A stretch of DNA of 64,000 nucleotides from positions 1 through 64,000 of the forward strand of contig JAUCBJ010001712.1 in assembly GCA_032718475.1 (NCBI GenBank), written 5' to 3'. Numbering within the stretch: the stretch's first letter is position 1; every line of letters begins with the position of its first letter. The stretch comes from Nemertoderma westbladi (taxonomy: Eukaryota > Xenacoelomorpha > Nemertodermatida > Nemertodermatidae). The notes beneath the pieces were generated by a model. The model saw only the letters and a list, made by a program, of their open reading frames with translations. It did not search any database and had not been told where the DNA came from. This document shows positions 44,086 through 53,400 of the stretch, piece after piece. The position numbers and the translations under genes were made by a program.

Positions 44086-44640
44086 CTTAGACATAGGGTA
44101 TACAGCTCCCTTACTGGTAACTAATTACTCCAGACAGCTTTATCGTTGACCTTTGACCCCCAATTAGCTTTAACCAAGCAACAGCTTATTAATAATAGTT
44201 GTATCCAAGCGCCCCGCCCCCCTCTCGTGACAGCTCTGATTACTAATTACTCTTATCTATGTCCAGCCGTCTGCAGTTCCATAGTCTGCCGCTAGAGGGC
44301 GTATTGTCTAAAAATTAACATCTTCTCTAGCTTTGTTATTTACAATCCGCAAAACCATGAAGTTATATTGCTTAAGAGTTCTAAGGGGCGAGCCATGAGG
44401 CAAGATGTTTGAGGCTTATTTAGATATATTATTACTTAATTTGACCCCCCAAACGGCATCTATTACGGCATAGGCTATATCTTTTGCAGGGTCACAGAGT
44501 AGTCTGAAGTTCCCCAGTCTGCCGCTAGAGGGCGAAATGTCTTAAAGTGAAAACTATACGGTAGCCATGAATTGGTTACTAGGCAATAATACGGCATTTT
44601 GCAACGTTAGGCCTATTGCTAACCAAACGAAAACTGCCCT

Positions 44641-44713
44641 GGTTCATGCGGGGATCGAACCCATGACATACGGGAGATGTGAATTCAACGCAACCACTAC
44701 ACCAAGGTGGAAC
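44641..44713 (-). repeat. tRNA-Gly-like sequence (degenerate)
   Basis: On the minus strand TGGTGTAGTGG fits the pol III A box and GGTTCGATCCC the B box. A stem ACAT/ATGT closes a 7-base loop CTCCCGT with CCC in anticodon position (Gly). The acceptor stem barely pairs, so it is a pseudo-tRNA or SINE head, not a functional tRNA. Confidence 0.55.
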
Positions 44714-44775
44714 AGTAACCTTCGAATTTGTTCGTTGACGTTCGAATTTGTAAGACTCACATTTAAGACCTGACA

Positions 44776-44948
44776 CAGACTATGCCTCACTGAGGCACTG
44801 AGGCATAGACTATGACTCACTGAGGCATAGTCTATGCCTCACTGAGGCACTGAGGCATAGACTATGCCTCACTGGGCACTGAGGCATAGTCTATGCCTCA
44901 CTGAGGCATAGTCTATGCCTCAGTGAGTCATAGTCTATGCCTCAGTGC
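44776..44948. repeat. Palindromic cluster of GCATAGACTATGC/TGAGGC repeats
   Basis: About ten alternating, inverted copies of AGACTATGCCTCACTGAGGC. Each unit is itself nearly palindromic (GCATAGACTATGC, GCCTCACTGAGGC), so the 170-bp block can fold into multiple cruciforms. Confidence 0.9.
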
Positions 44949-45339
44949 CTAACGCCCTGATTTACAACAAACTGAAGCCTCTAGAACAAAAACTGGGTTG
45001 CCAGATTCGCTGTCTAGTCGGTGATACGGACGGATTCTCTAATGCTAAGCGTAACTAATACACCACAGCTAACCTTTCAGGTGCGAGTACAGTGGTAAAG
45101 CCCATCCATAGTGAGATAACGTCGCACTAGCTCTCAAGGATAGTTATACTCACCATTCAAATATCCCTCGCAAACAACATCTAAAGTATTCCACTTCAAT
45201 GAAAAATATATAATGCAATATAACTCGAATATTTCTGTTTTTATAATATAAATAATAATTGTAGCATAAATTTATCATTTAACATAAATATAATGTGAAA
45301 ATTCACTTTAACATAGAGTAACTAAACTAAACACAAAAT

Positions 45340-45830
45340 AGGATAAACAGATGGTCACGGGTTCAATCCCTACTCCGCGACCAATATAAAACCAACACAA
45401 AATAAGTTAAACATAGAATAACTAGAGTACCTAAACTAAACATAAAATAGGATAAACAGGTGGTCACATGTTCGATCCCTAGTCATATCCCGTTTTATGG
45501 AAAATAAACAGGAGGCCATAGGTTCAATCCCTACTCGCGACCAATATACAACCAACACAAAATAAGTTAAACATAAAATAACTAGAGTACCTAAACTAAA
45601 CATAAATTAGGAAAAACATATGCTCACAGGTTCGATCCCTATTCATATCCCGTTTTATGGAAAATAAACAGAAGGTCATGGGTTCAATCCCTACTCGCGA
45701 CCATTATAAAACCAACACAAAATAAGTTAAACCAGGGTTCGAGTCCTACTAATGCAATTATAAAAAGTAGGTAACACGGATGGTCATGGATTCAAACCCT
45801 ACTCACGGAAAAATAAAAACCAACACAAAA
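45340..45830 (+). repeat. ~160-bp tandem repeats with tRNA T-arm-like motif
   Basis: Units starting near 45360, 45521 and 45681 share GGTTCAATCCCTACTCGCGA, then CCA and AACCAACACAAAATAAGTTA. Half-units carry GGTTCGATCCCTA(G/T)TCATAT. GGTTCAATCC resembles a pol III B box and the trailing CGACCA a tRNA 3' end. Probably a tRNA-derived SINE fragment that became tandem. Confidence 0.65.
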
Positions 45831-45872
45831 TAAATAATATAGTAAACTTTCATGTATACCATAGTAAATAAA

Positions 45873-46388
45873 CTAATTTAATAATAAAGTTTGTAAAATA
45901 GATAATGATCCGGGGAATTCACCGGCAGGACACATGGAAACAATTTTATTACTATGAAATACACTGAAATATGCACGTCCTATATATATTCTAATCGCGC
46001 AAAATAATTCAGGGGTATAGCTAATAAATATTGCTTTATTATTAATTGTATGATGTCCACATTTTTTCATTAATAATTTAAAATTAACACTTGGAAAAAT
46101 AATAGTTCGTGTTTCGGTATTAAGTTTCAAATTTTGTAATTGCAAACCGATAGTTTGTTTTAAATAAAGCAATTCACTAGCTAAATTATTGCACAGGCCT
46201 ACAATTGTTACTGCGCCGCTGGGAAATAGCATTATAGTTGAATCGTCACCTTTGTAGATAAACATGTTTGGTTTTAAGCATCTTTGACCTGTAATTTGCT
46301 GTGAAATTTTCTCTAGTTCAAATTTGGCAATGTTTTTTCCGGTAAACTGTTTATTGGTTAATTCTATTTTGATGCTCAATTTCTTATT
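45873..46388 (-). CDS. TBP-like (TATA-binding-protein fold) ORF
   Basis: About 168 codons. The frame has no ATG at its start: it opens after CTAG at 46392-46389, a sequence that would serve as a splice acceptor after a T-rich stretch, so this may be a second exon. Two similar halves are visible. Half 1: ITGQRCLKPNMFIYKGDDST then IMLFPSGAVTIVGLCNNLAS, aligning with TBP repeat 1. Half 2: ISYTPELFCAIRIYIGRAYF then SVFHSNKIVSMCPAGE, where YxPELF is the hallmark of TBP repeat 2. Length fits a two-repeat TBP core (~180 residues). TBP directs transcription initiation at TATA promoters; a mobile element carrying one could direct its own transcription. Homology is inferred by eye only. Confidence 0.5.
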   Translation of the reverse strand, partial: NKKLSIKIELTNKQFTGKNIAKFELEKISQQITGQRCLKPNMFIYKGDDSTIMLFPSGAVTIVGLCNNLASELLYLKQTIGLQLQNLKLNTETRTIIFPSVNFKLLMKKCGHHTINNKAIFISYTPELFCAIRIYIGRAYFSVFHSNKIVSMCPAGEFPGSLSILQTLLLN

Positions 46389-46408
46389 CTAGAAATTAAA
46401 ATTAAATC

Positions 46409-46993
46409 CTATTGACCCGTTAAATAGGGGTTGCGTTGGGAACATGCAATCTCAATAGTTATTCGCTCGATGGCTATTATGCGCCAACCCGAGCCGAGGC
46501 AGAGAAACACGCTTAACAGTTGATCGATACGATTGACGGCGCTAGAAAACCAGTTATTAAAGTCGCTATTATTTAGAATTTGATTATTGTTACCGCTAGA
46601 TTTAAAACAGAAAGATTCAATTTGAAATCCCTCGCTCGTTTCACGCTCCATTACGATGTTGATTGTAAGCCAGACTCTTAAAAAAGTTCCCATGGCACTA
46701 CGTAAATGGCTACTAACGTGTTCTTGAATGTGTGGAAAATTTTCGTTTAATGTTAATTCAGCATCGAGTCTTGTTTCTGTGAGGTCGTTGTTATAGGTAA
46801 ACAGTCGTCCGTGTGCGCTTCCGTTGGAGGGGGGTTGAAATGGATTGTTTGGGGAAATAGAATCTCGCGAAGTTGAAGGTTCATTATTGGAGCCGCCGCC
46901 GCCGACTTGTTCTGGAGTAGAGTTGATGGAGGGATGAGTGGGAGGTAGTCGGAGTTTTGCGTTTCCGCGAAAAAAGTCGAGTGTAGCATTCAT
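46409..46993 (-). CDS. ORF with 'GSGW' domain of virus-like DNA elements
   Basis: ATG at 46993, 194 codons, overlapping the end of the zinc-finger ORF by 110 bp in another frame. The N-terminal ~80 residues are disordered (Gly/Ser/Asn/Pro-rich). The C-terminal ~110 residues contain RSAMGTFLRVWLTINIVMER, DFNNWFSSAVNRIDQLLSVF and LGSGWRIIAIERITIEIA, ending NPYLTGQ. A domain with this GSGW...IxxI.I.I...P.L.G pattern occurs, to my recollection, at the N-terminus of large proteins of DNA-polymerase-B-encoding virus-like elements in invertebrate genomes. Here the protein stops just after it, so it looks truncated or spliced. Function unknown. Confidence 0.5.
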   Translation of the reverse strand: MNATLDFFRGNAKLRLPPTHPSINSTPEQVGGGGSNNEPSTSRDSISPNNPFQPPSNGSAHGRLFTYNNDLTETRLDAELTLNENFPHIQEHVSSHLRSAMGTFLRVWLTINIVMERETSEGFQIESFCFKSSGNNNQILNNSDFNNWFSSAVNRIDQLLSVFLCLGSGWRIIAIERITIEIACSQRNPYLTGQ

Positions 46994-47246
46994 GCTCAGA
47001 AAAGGATGACAGGGTGAGCGAATCCCCGCAGCGGCAATCGGCTGGCTCGTTTACGTAACTAAATCCTGTTCCCCCCTGAGGACACGAAGCAAGATGGCCA
47101 ACCAGCGTCTTCTTTTCCGAAGACCAAGTCGGACAGCAGTCGCATCGATATTGCACGAAATGAGTTTTAATATGGGATTTTAGATTATCACTCCGCATCT
47201 CTTTGTCGCAGATGGGACAGCTAACTTTATTTGTTGATCTTGGCAT
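46884..47246 (-). CDS. C2H2 zinc-finger ORF
   Basis: ATG at 47246, 120 codons. Residues 9-29 (SCPICDKEMRSDNLKSHIKTH) are a classical C2H2 finger. A second Cys cluster (YRCDCCPTWSSEKKTLVGHLASC) fits a degenerate finger, followed by CRCGDSLTLSSFSEHEC and a basic tail (RTSRRRRLQ). Likely a DNA-binding protein. It heads the minus-strand cluster in the TIR element and overlaps the next ORF, as in compact viral gene sets, unless the two are exons of one gene. Confidence 0.7.
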   Translation of the reverse strand: MPRSTNKVSCPICDKEMRSDNLKSHIKTHFVQYRCDCCPTWSSEKKTLVGHLASCPQGGTGFSYVNEPADCRCGDSLTLSSFSEHECYTRLFSRKRKTPTTSHSSLHQLYSRTSRRRRLQ

Positions 47247-49384
47247 CTTGAATCTAGAAAAATACGTTGATTATTTATAAAAAATAAAAAATACTGTATA
47301 CGTGCTAAAAATAAAGTAAAACAGTGGATATTAATCGGTTACTAGGCAACAATACTGTGTTTGTATAGTTAGGCCTATTGCTGTATTGTAGCAATCAGTC
47401 AGTGAAACATAAAGCAGACAGTCGGCAGTGTCTAGTGTAGTAGTGTTAGTGTACCAGCGGTCAGATAGTGGCGATAACCAAGACACAATAGCGATGCCAG
47501 TTATTATTCGTGGAAAGAGGGTCTATAAACAGCAGTCAGTCAGTGCAGTAGTGCTAGTGATATAGTCTGCTAGAAGTCAGACGTACCGGTAGCGTTAACC
47601 AATAGAAATCAACGATAGGCTTAGCTAATCGCTGTGTGAGATCTCAGTTAGTCAGTAGGATATATAGTGAAAACTGCAGTATTCATTGTTGTTCAGTAGG
47701 GTCTATATCGTTACTACAGTGGCACTAGGCTAACTCGAATGATGCGGTACCGGTAGTTGGGTAGACAAGCAGATAGACACATTTAGGCCTAATGAGCGAA
47801 TGCTTCGATCATGGTTTAGGCTATCGGTACCACCGCAGTCTGACAGTAATTAATAGTGAGCCTACTGCAATACTGTTGTACTGGTAGATAATAAATGTAA
47901 ATTGTTTGCTAGCGGCATCGATAGTACCGTCAGATGGTGGAAGGCAGATTTTACTTACGGTATTAGTAAATATTCACGGAAAGAAGAAGTTTGGATGTTC
48001 GCGAAGAAGTTGGTTGACGTGGACGACGAGAGAGTTTATTAATCGATAGAACGGAATGATATCGGAAATTAGAAATAATGGAATATTACGCGGCGGATAT
48101 GCGGAAAGTTTGTTGTCGACGATGAGCAATAGCACGGCGAAATGATACTAGAAAAATAAGATGATTATTTGTAAAAAGATAAAAAATACTGTAAGCAGAT
48201 AGGCGGATGTAAGCCTATTGATCGAATGCTTCGATCACGGTTTAGGCTATCGGTACCACCGCAGTCTGACAGTAATTAATAATGAGCCTACTGCAATACT
48301 GTTGTACCGGTAGACATTAAATGTAAATTGTTTGCTAGCGGCGTCGAAAGTATAGCTAGATGGAAGGCAGATTTTACTTACGGTGTTAGTAAATATTCAC
48401 GGAAAGAAGAAGTTTGGAAGTTCGGTGGCGATGAGGAAGTTGGTTGACGTGGACGACGAGAGAGTTTATCAACCGATAGAACGGAATGGTATCGGAAATT
48501 AGAAATATTGAAATATTACGCGGTGGATACGCGGAAAGTTTGTTGTCGACGATGAGCGAAAACGCGGCGAAATGACAATAATACAACTCTACAAGTGGGT
48601 TGTTGACTGATGATAACAAATAAATATTCTTAAATAAATAATATTAAATTCGAAAACAAAATAATGGTAAATGATGTTAATCGTAACTTGCAATTGAAAT
48701 AATGATCTAATAAATTGGTGGGGACTTATTAAATAGTAATTCGGTTAGTAGGGGAGGCCCTTGTCTCTTAAATGAGCCAATCAGAGCGCAGCAGCAGAAA
48801 TGAAGCCCGCTGATTGGCTGTTCATGCATAAGCGGTTACCAGGGCAACTTCTCGTGTTGATGAATCTATTAGAAAACTCTTGTAAGCATCTTGACTAATT
48901 ATATTGAGTTGGCTGTATAACAGAAGCAGGTCTGGTGCAAAGGAAAGGGATTAGTAGAGAGGAATGCGTGATTAGAGGCGCTTCATTGTTATGATAGGGG
49001 CTGCCTGGATATAGGAAAGGGACAAAGCGACGTCGGCTATAGTGGGAACAATGGAGGGCCGCTAGAGCATTAGCCTTGGGCGACATAGGGATTTGCTGTA
49101 GTCAAGGCCGCGATGGGATTATTAGTGAGTCATCGAAGGGACTGCTAACAGACGGGATCGCTCATTTATATTTGCCTTGGGGTATACGTGTAGATTCACT
49201 GCCTGTTGTATCTAGTTAATGAATAATGATGGCAGAGGAGGGGCCCCCCGCCGATGAACGTAGTTGATAGTTGCCAGTAGGGAGCCGTATACCATAGCCA
49301 TTATAAAGTTAAAAATAGATATTATGTCATAGTGATCTCGTTGGTAATATAAAAACTAATTAATCTAAAAATAGAAATCAATGT
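47247..49384. other. Non-coding interior of the TIR element with nested direct repeats
   Basis: Two ~364-bp direct copies (47784-48144 and 48211-48574) share GCTATCGGTACCACCGCAGT and later GTTGACGTGGACGACGAGAG. On the minus strand both keep the same short open frame (VDNKLSAYPPRNI..FLISD, second copy 48386-48619), which may be a relic of coding sequence. GGTTACTAGGCAA...GTTAGGCCTATTGCT at about 47337-47388 repeats 44572-44625. No further gene recognised. Confidence 0.65.
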
Positions 49385-49852
49385 ATAAAGTAAAAGTAAT
49401 ATAAACAATTAATTAATTTAAAATAAAGTACAAATGAATAAATAAAGTAAAATAAAGTACAAATAATTAATTAAAATTAAATATAAATAAATAGGTATTA
49501 ATGAATAAAAGAGCTGCGGTGTCACTTATGACACCCTCTTCCCCCTTCTCTGCGACAGTTGGACATCACTGATGACCCATTGTGTGTCAGGGCGCTAATC
49601 AGTCTGATTAATTAGGATAATCAATTAAACCCTAATTAGGAGTCATATGACACCTGTTAGGGTTTAATTATACTAATTAATTGATGACACCTGTCAATTA
49701 GGGTCTAATTAGCCTAATTGGGAGGTGTCACCCAGACAGTCTGGCGCCAATGACACCCAATGACACCCATAGGGTGATAATTGGGTGTCATATGACACCC
49801 AATGGGTGTCAGTTAGGTCCAACTGTCACAGAGAGGAGGAAGACCCTACTAC
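49385..49852 (-). repeat. Right TIR (~465 bp)
   Basis: Reverse complement of the left TIR, ending AAGACCCTACTAC, followed by the TGGTGTGA duplication. Confidence 0.9.
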
Positions 49853-50356
49853 TGGTGTGAGTTAAATGCTATTTCATAATCCCTACATGTGTCAGTTGCT
49901 ATCCTCCTTATATATGATCAAATTCAGTGACGGTCGGCAGATCAGTGTGAAGTCGTGTGAAGTAGTGTGACCGATAATAAAGCATCTCCTAAAGAATGCG
50001 CTATTTACGAAACTCAGTAGCCATCTAGTTGTGATTAGTATAAGTCATAACTCTGCTTTTATACTTAAAGCGCCACGTCCTAAAGGAACTGCTAATATTT
50101 CCCCGAAAGTAAATATATTTGTCAGAGATTATATAGTAACGATCAGTCGAATAATACAGTAGGTCTACACCGCAATAACTTCAAAGCATCCGAATCCAGT
50201 CTCCCGTAACCGTGGGTGAATGATCGCGCATAGACTGGCTTCGGCTAATGTAACTTTATGTGCACTAAATACTTGTTATAGGCTAAAGTCGATTTATGAA
50301 CAAGAGGACACCTAAAATTGGCAGGTTAAACTGCTAAAGGGCTGAAAGCGCGAACA

Positions 50357-50804
50357 GGGGCAGTACTGTTTGAGCACAGTGCTTTAAATGCTGTAGCCTC
50401 GCCCAACCCCGGCTTTCATCCTTCAGTGGTCGATTGGGAACCAAGGCAACTTGGGAAACAGAGTGGAAGGGTTTACTGTGGAAGATCACCCATGGTGGTG
50501 AACAGGCATTCATTGGCTTAACAAGCCTAAAAGATTCTCCCATTCAAATATTCAATTCGGTACTATACCTTCAATTCAATATTCAATCTTAGTATTATTA
50601 CTGTGCTTCGTTATTTAATAATGTGATTAGATAAAAAAATAAATTAATGAAATATAATTCATCTGTTAATTATTACAAAAAAAAATCCAACATTATATTA
50701 ACATTTATATAGTTTTGAATTAAATGTTTCGAAATCAACAGTCATTCAATGAACTTATACAGCAGTGTCATAATAGTATGTCATAATAGCATTAACTTCT
50801 ATCC
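50357..50804. other. TSD and flank of the LTR element
   Basis: GGGGC (50357-50361) is the right TSD. The rest has no recognised feature. ATTCAATATTCAA-type short repeats occur at 50545-50590. Confidence 0.6.
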
Positions 50805-52655
50805 CAGTAAATTATAGAACATTATAATCAAAACAATTATACACTTACACCTATTATGTTAATAGTATATTTAAAGTGGATAGATGATAGAAAGGCACAG
50901 TGAATTGATATATTTTTGGCGGTTGATTCAAATTACAGAATTATTATATTTCCATCACAAACTGTACACAGTAGTGCTGCATAATGTACGTGGGTACGTA
51001 CTAAAAGGTCAAGGGGCTAGAGCAGTAGACTTCATACTGTAAACTTCTTACTGTAGTAGTACTTACAGTACTTCTACTGTAATAACAGTTCAGTTTAGTT
51101 GTTCACGTGCTGCTCGAAGTCCCAGACTAGTGAACCAGTCAGCTTATTTTTCACGTGCTGCTCGAAGTCACAGACTAGTTAACCAGTCAGCTTAGTTGTT
51201 CACGTACTGCTCGAAGTCCCAGACTAGGAAACCAGCCAGTTTAGTTGCTCACGTGCGAACCACCCTTTCTAGTACAAATTACATGTCTTTCAATCATTTG
51301 AATTTCCCGTGCTATGGAGTAGGGTGGCACCTTTTAGGGACTTGTGGGTATGTGTTATGTCTCCATCAAGTAGTGGCGAGTAAGCAGCAGTAATGTATTG
51401 TGGAGGATGGTTAATATGTTGCAACAGAGTATGGTAAACAAAGGAGTTAGTCTCAGTGTGCCTATGGTAAGTATGTGGCTGTGTCGATGTACTCAATGAC
51501 TGAGTGGCTGGCAAGCAATGTCGTTGTAGGACAAGCTGTAGATTGCCTTGGAATTAAATTAAGTTATAACCGCGTTCAAGATTATTTCTACAAAAAATGA
51601 TATTATTATGAATAAATATGTTAGTCTGAATTCACCTGTAATCCAAACAAATAGTTATGTTCCGAGTGAAATTGGCGTGAGGTGCCTGGTCCTCTGTTCT
51701 AAATAACAAGGATTAATGTATATTAAGGTCGGGCCTGTCACTGTCCGTTAAATAAACGTTCAACTGCCTAAAGAGAGTTGTGATAAATTATTATTATAGT
51801 AAATAGGTAATAGAATGTACTTACAATATTTGGGGGGCTGTAACACAATGTTACAGGTTTATAACAATAAAACAATGGTAATATGTAGGATGTATGTACG
51901 ATAGGACAAATAAAATACTTGTTACTTAGTTACTTGAGTTACTGAAATAAAAAGGGTAATACAATTTTAATAATAACATCCGTAACACACCATACAAACG
52001 CTAACCAAGTTATTAAGTATATGATTGGTAATGAATGCAGCAATTTATTGGTAATTAGTCGCTTCACACGCAGTGATTGCCTTGTGTTTACTTCCGCAGG
52101 TAAAAGGCCTTACTCTCTCCTGGCTTCGCAAACGGGTGACCAATAATGTCAAAATTAAACCATAGCCACACAAGTAAACTCTCTGACTCAATCAACAATT
52201 CGAATGGAAATGCACCCGTAATTCTTGCACTCACGCAATGTTGCACAAACGGAATTCGCAAACTGTTGTTACAATACTAAACACGTCAAAGCAAACAATC
52301 AGTACCACTCCAAATGATATCGGGATTATCTATACTGTATTTTGTCAAGTAACGCCCTCCCAGTTCAGCATGCATTAGGCTACGCGTCCGTGTCGATGGC
52401 TTATGGATTACAACTCCCTCGGGTAACATAAGACTTACTTTCCTACACGTTCGGAGGATTTACATGTCAGGGACAATGCAGTGTTTCAAATCCTTCAACA
52501 ATTCGTCGATAAAGCATTCAGTTCTCAATATCAAGCAGAATAAAAACATATACGAATAACACAGCACTAGTTCTACATGCATTTGAAGCAGTTTTTTTTT
52601 ACATGGGTCAGGTCAAGATCAGGTCAGGTATTCTAGGTCATTGATCAAGAAAACT
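50805..52655 (-). repeat. Repeat unit copy C (inverted relative to A)
   Basis: About 1.85 kb uninterrupted. From its outer end (52655) inward it matches copy A: GTTTTCTTGATCAATGACC..., then the CATTTGAATTTCCCGTGC segment (about 51290), then three to four 49-bp tandem repeats (51100-51255), then GAATCAACCGCCAAAAATAT, ending near GATAGAAGTTAAT. It is the best guide to the intact unit. No coding capacity is evident, so it may be a nonautonomous element. Confidence 0.88.
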
Positions 52656-53400
52656 TGCCACCTCCATGCAGCATAAAGGAGGTGCCACCTGTAGCTGCAT
52701 AGACCCTTTTACTAGGTTAAATCTCGTCCTATAACTAGGGCCCCTTTGTTCTGGGATAAGGACGCTCTTGGTCCTGGATAAAGGACCCATATACTTGGCT
52801 GCAGGGGTATATGGCCTGGCCAGGCAGATGGTGATCTACCAATGGCTGGATGCAAATAGAGTGTTCTCATGTCCACTCTGAGAGCATTTCACTGCGACCT
52901 GCACCTGGCAGCAAGGGTACAGGGCATGACCCAGCAGATGAGCTGCAACAGCCAATGGTGGGTCATGTGCGCCAGAGTAGATATGGGTGATGGGCCTCAT
53001 ATCTGACTCCATTGCGACACCCACCCTGTGGAATCGCAAACCATGGTGTGGTATTTGCCCCGAGAGCTGACTCGGCAATAAAGCACCCCCCAACCCCCAC
53101 TATGGATTACATTAGCAATGCGGAGGTCCGGCCACTAGAGGCCAGTGGAATTACCGGACACAATCGGCCTCACAGGCGTCAGTTAACTCTTGACCGGCTG
53201 CCTGTCTCACCCCCTACTGGAGAGAGAGCAGCCAACAATTCTTTGAGTCCCTTTCCTGATGACCTTTCTGGCCCAAACCCTGGGTCACCAGGGAGTCCAG
53301 ATTGTGAGGGGGAGAGGGATTCTGGAGTTGGAGGCTACTCTCATGTTCCACCCTGACCAACAAAGCCATTGGTGAATCTGAGGCAAGTCACTAGACTAGA
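52656..53400 (+). other. GC-richer stretch with a possible ORF start
   Basis: The frame from ATG 53102 to 53356 (MDYISNAEVRPLEASGI..., 84 codons, Pro/Ser/Arg-rich) sits in DNA that reads like a LINE 5' end, but no domain is recognisable. Upstream GCAGG.GTA...GGC.TG repeats occur at about 52790-52960. Confidence 0.3.

Larger units (their letters stand above)
43637..49852 (-). mobile_element. Virus-like TIR DNA element with zinc-finger, GSGW and TBP-like ORFs
   Basis: 6,216 bp inserted in the right LTR, flanked by TGGTGTGA (43629-43636 and 49853-49860). The intact LTR copy has this site once, which proves the insertion. Ends begin GTAGTAGGGTCTTGGTCC. TIRs are about 450 bp (43637 to ~44085; ~49385 to 49852). 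Genes are on the minus strand and clustered at 45873-47246. There is no transposase or DNA polymerase, so this is a deletion derivative. 8-bp duplications occur in hAT, P and other groups; Polintons normally give 6 bp. Superfamily not assigned. Confidence 0.85.
26018..50356 (+). mobile_element. BEL/Pao LTR retrotransposon, nonautonomous, with nested insertions
   Basis: Left LTR 26018-27177 and right LTR 42981-50356 (the latter split by a 6.2-kb element) both run TGTAAAAG...AACA, with a perfect 5-bp TSD. Internal order: leader, gag frames (29140-30869, 33118-34326), zinc knuckles plus protease (34339-36072), RNase H tail, DUF5641 tail, [LINE 37.7-40.7 kb], decayed ORF X (41243-42902). BEL/Pao identity comes from the gag (DUF1759-like), the DSGST protease (DUF1758-like) and WRHCPG.INPADIASRG. 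RT, most of RNase H and integrase are missing. About a dozen substitutions and one 8-bp indel separate the LTRs by eye (~1%). Confidence 0.93.
42981..50356 (+). repeat. 3' LTR, split by a 6.2-kb TIR element
   Basis: Left part 42981-43636 and right part 49861-50356, with one extra copy of the 8-bp target at the insertion. It matches the 5' LTR with about a dozen substitutions and lacks 8 bp (ACGGTCTT region) at about 43275. It ends AGCGCGAACA and is followed by GGGGC. Confidence 0.92.

Noticed and set aside
44641-44713. Functional tRNA-Gly gene
   Set aside because: A/B boxes and an anticodon loop are visible, but the acceptor stem does not pair.
43637-49852. Assigning the TIR element to Polinton/Maverick
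   Set aside because: No DNA polymerase, integrase or capsid gene, and the 8-bp TSD is not the 6 bp typical of Polintons.
10888-52655. The whole 42-kb inverted-repeat span as one giant transposon
   Set aside because: The sequence between is explained by independent insertions with their own TSDs. A third partial copy (B) shows the arms are copies of a dispersed unit, and no TSD is seen at the outer ends.
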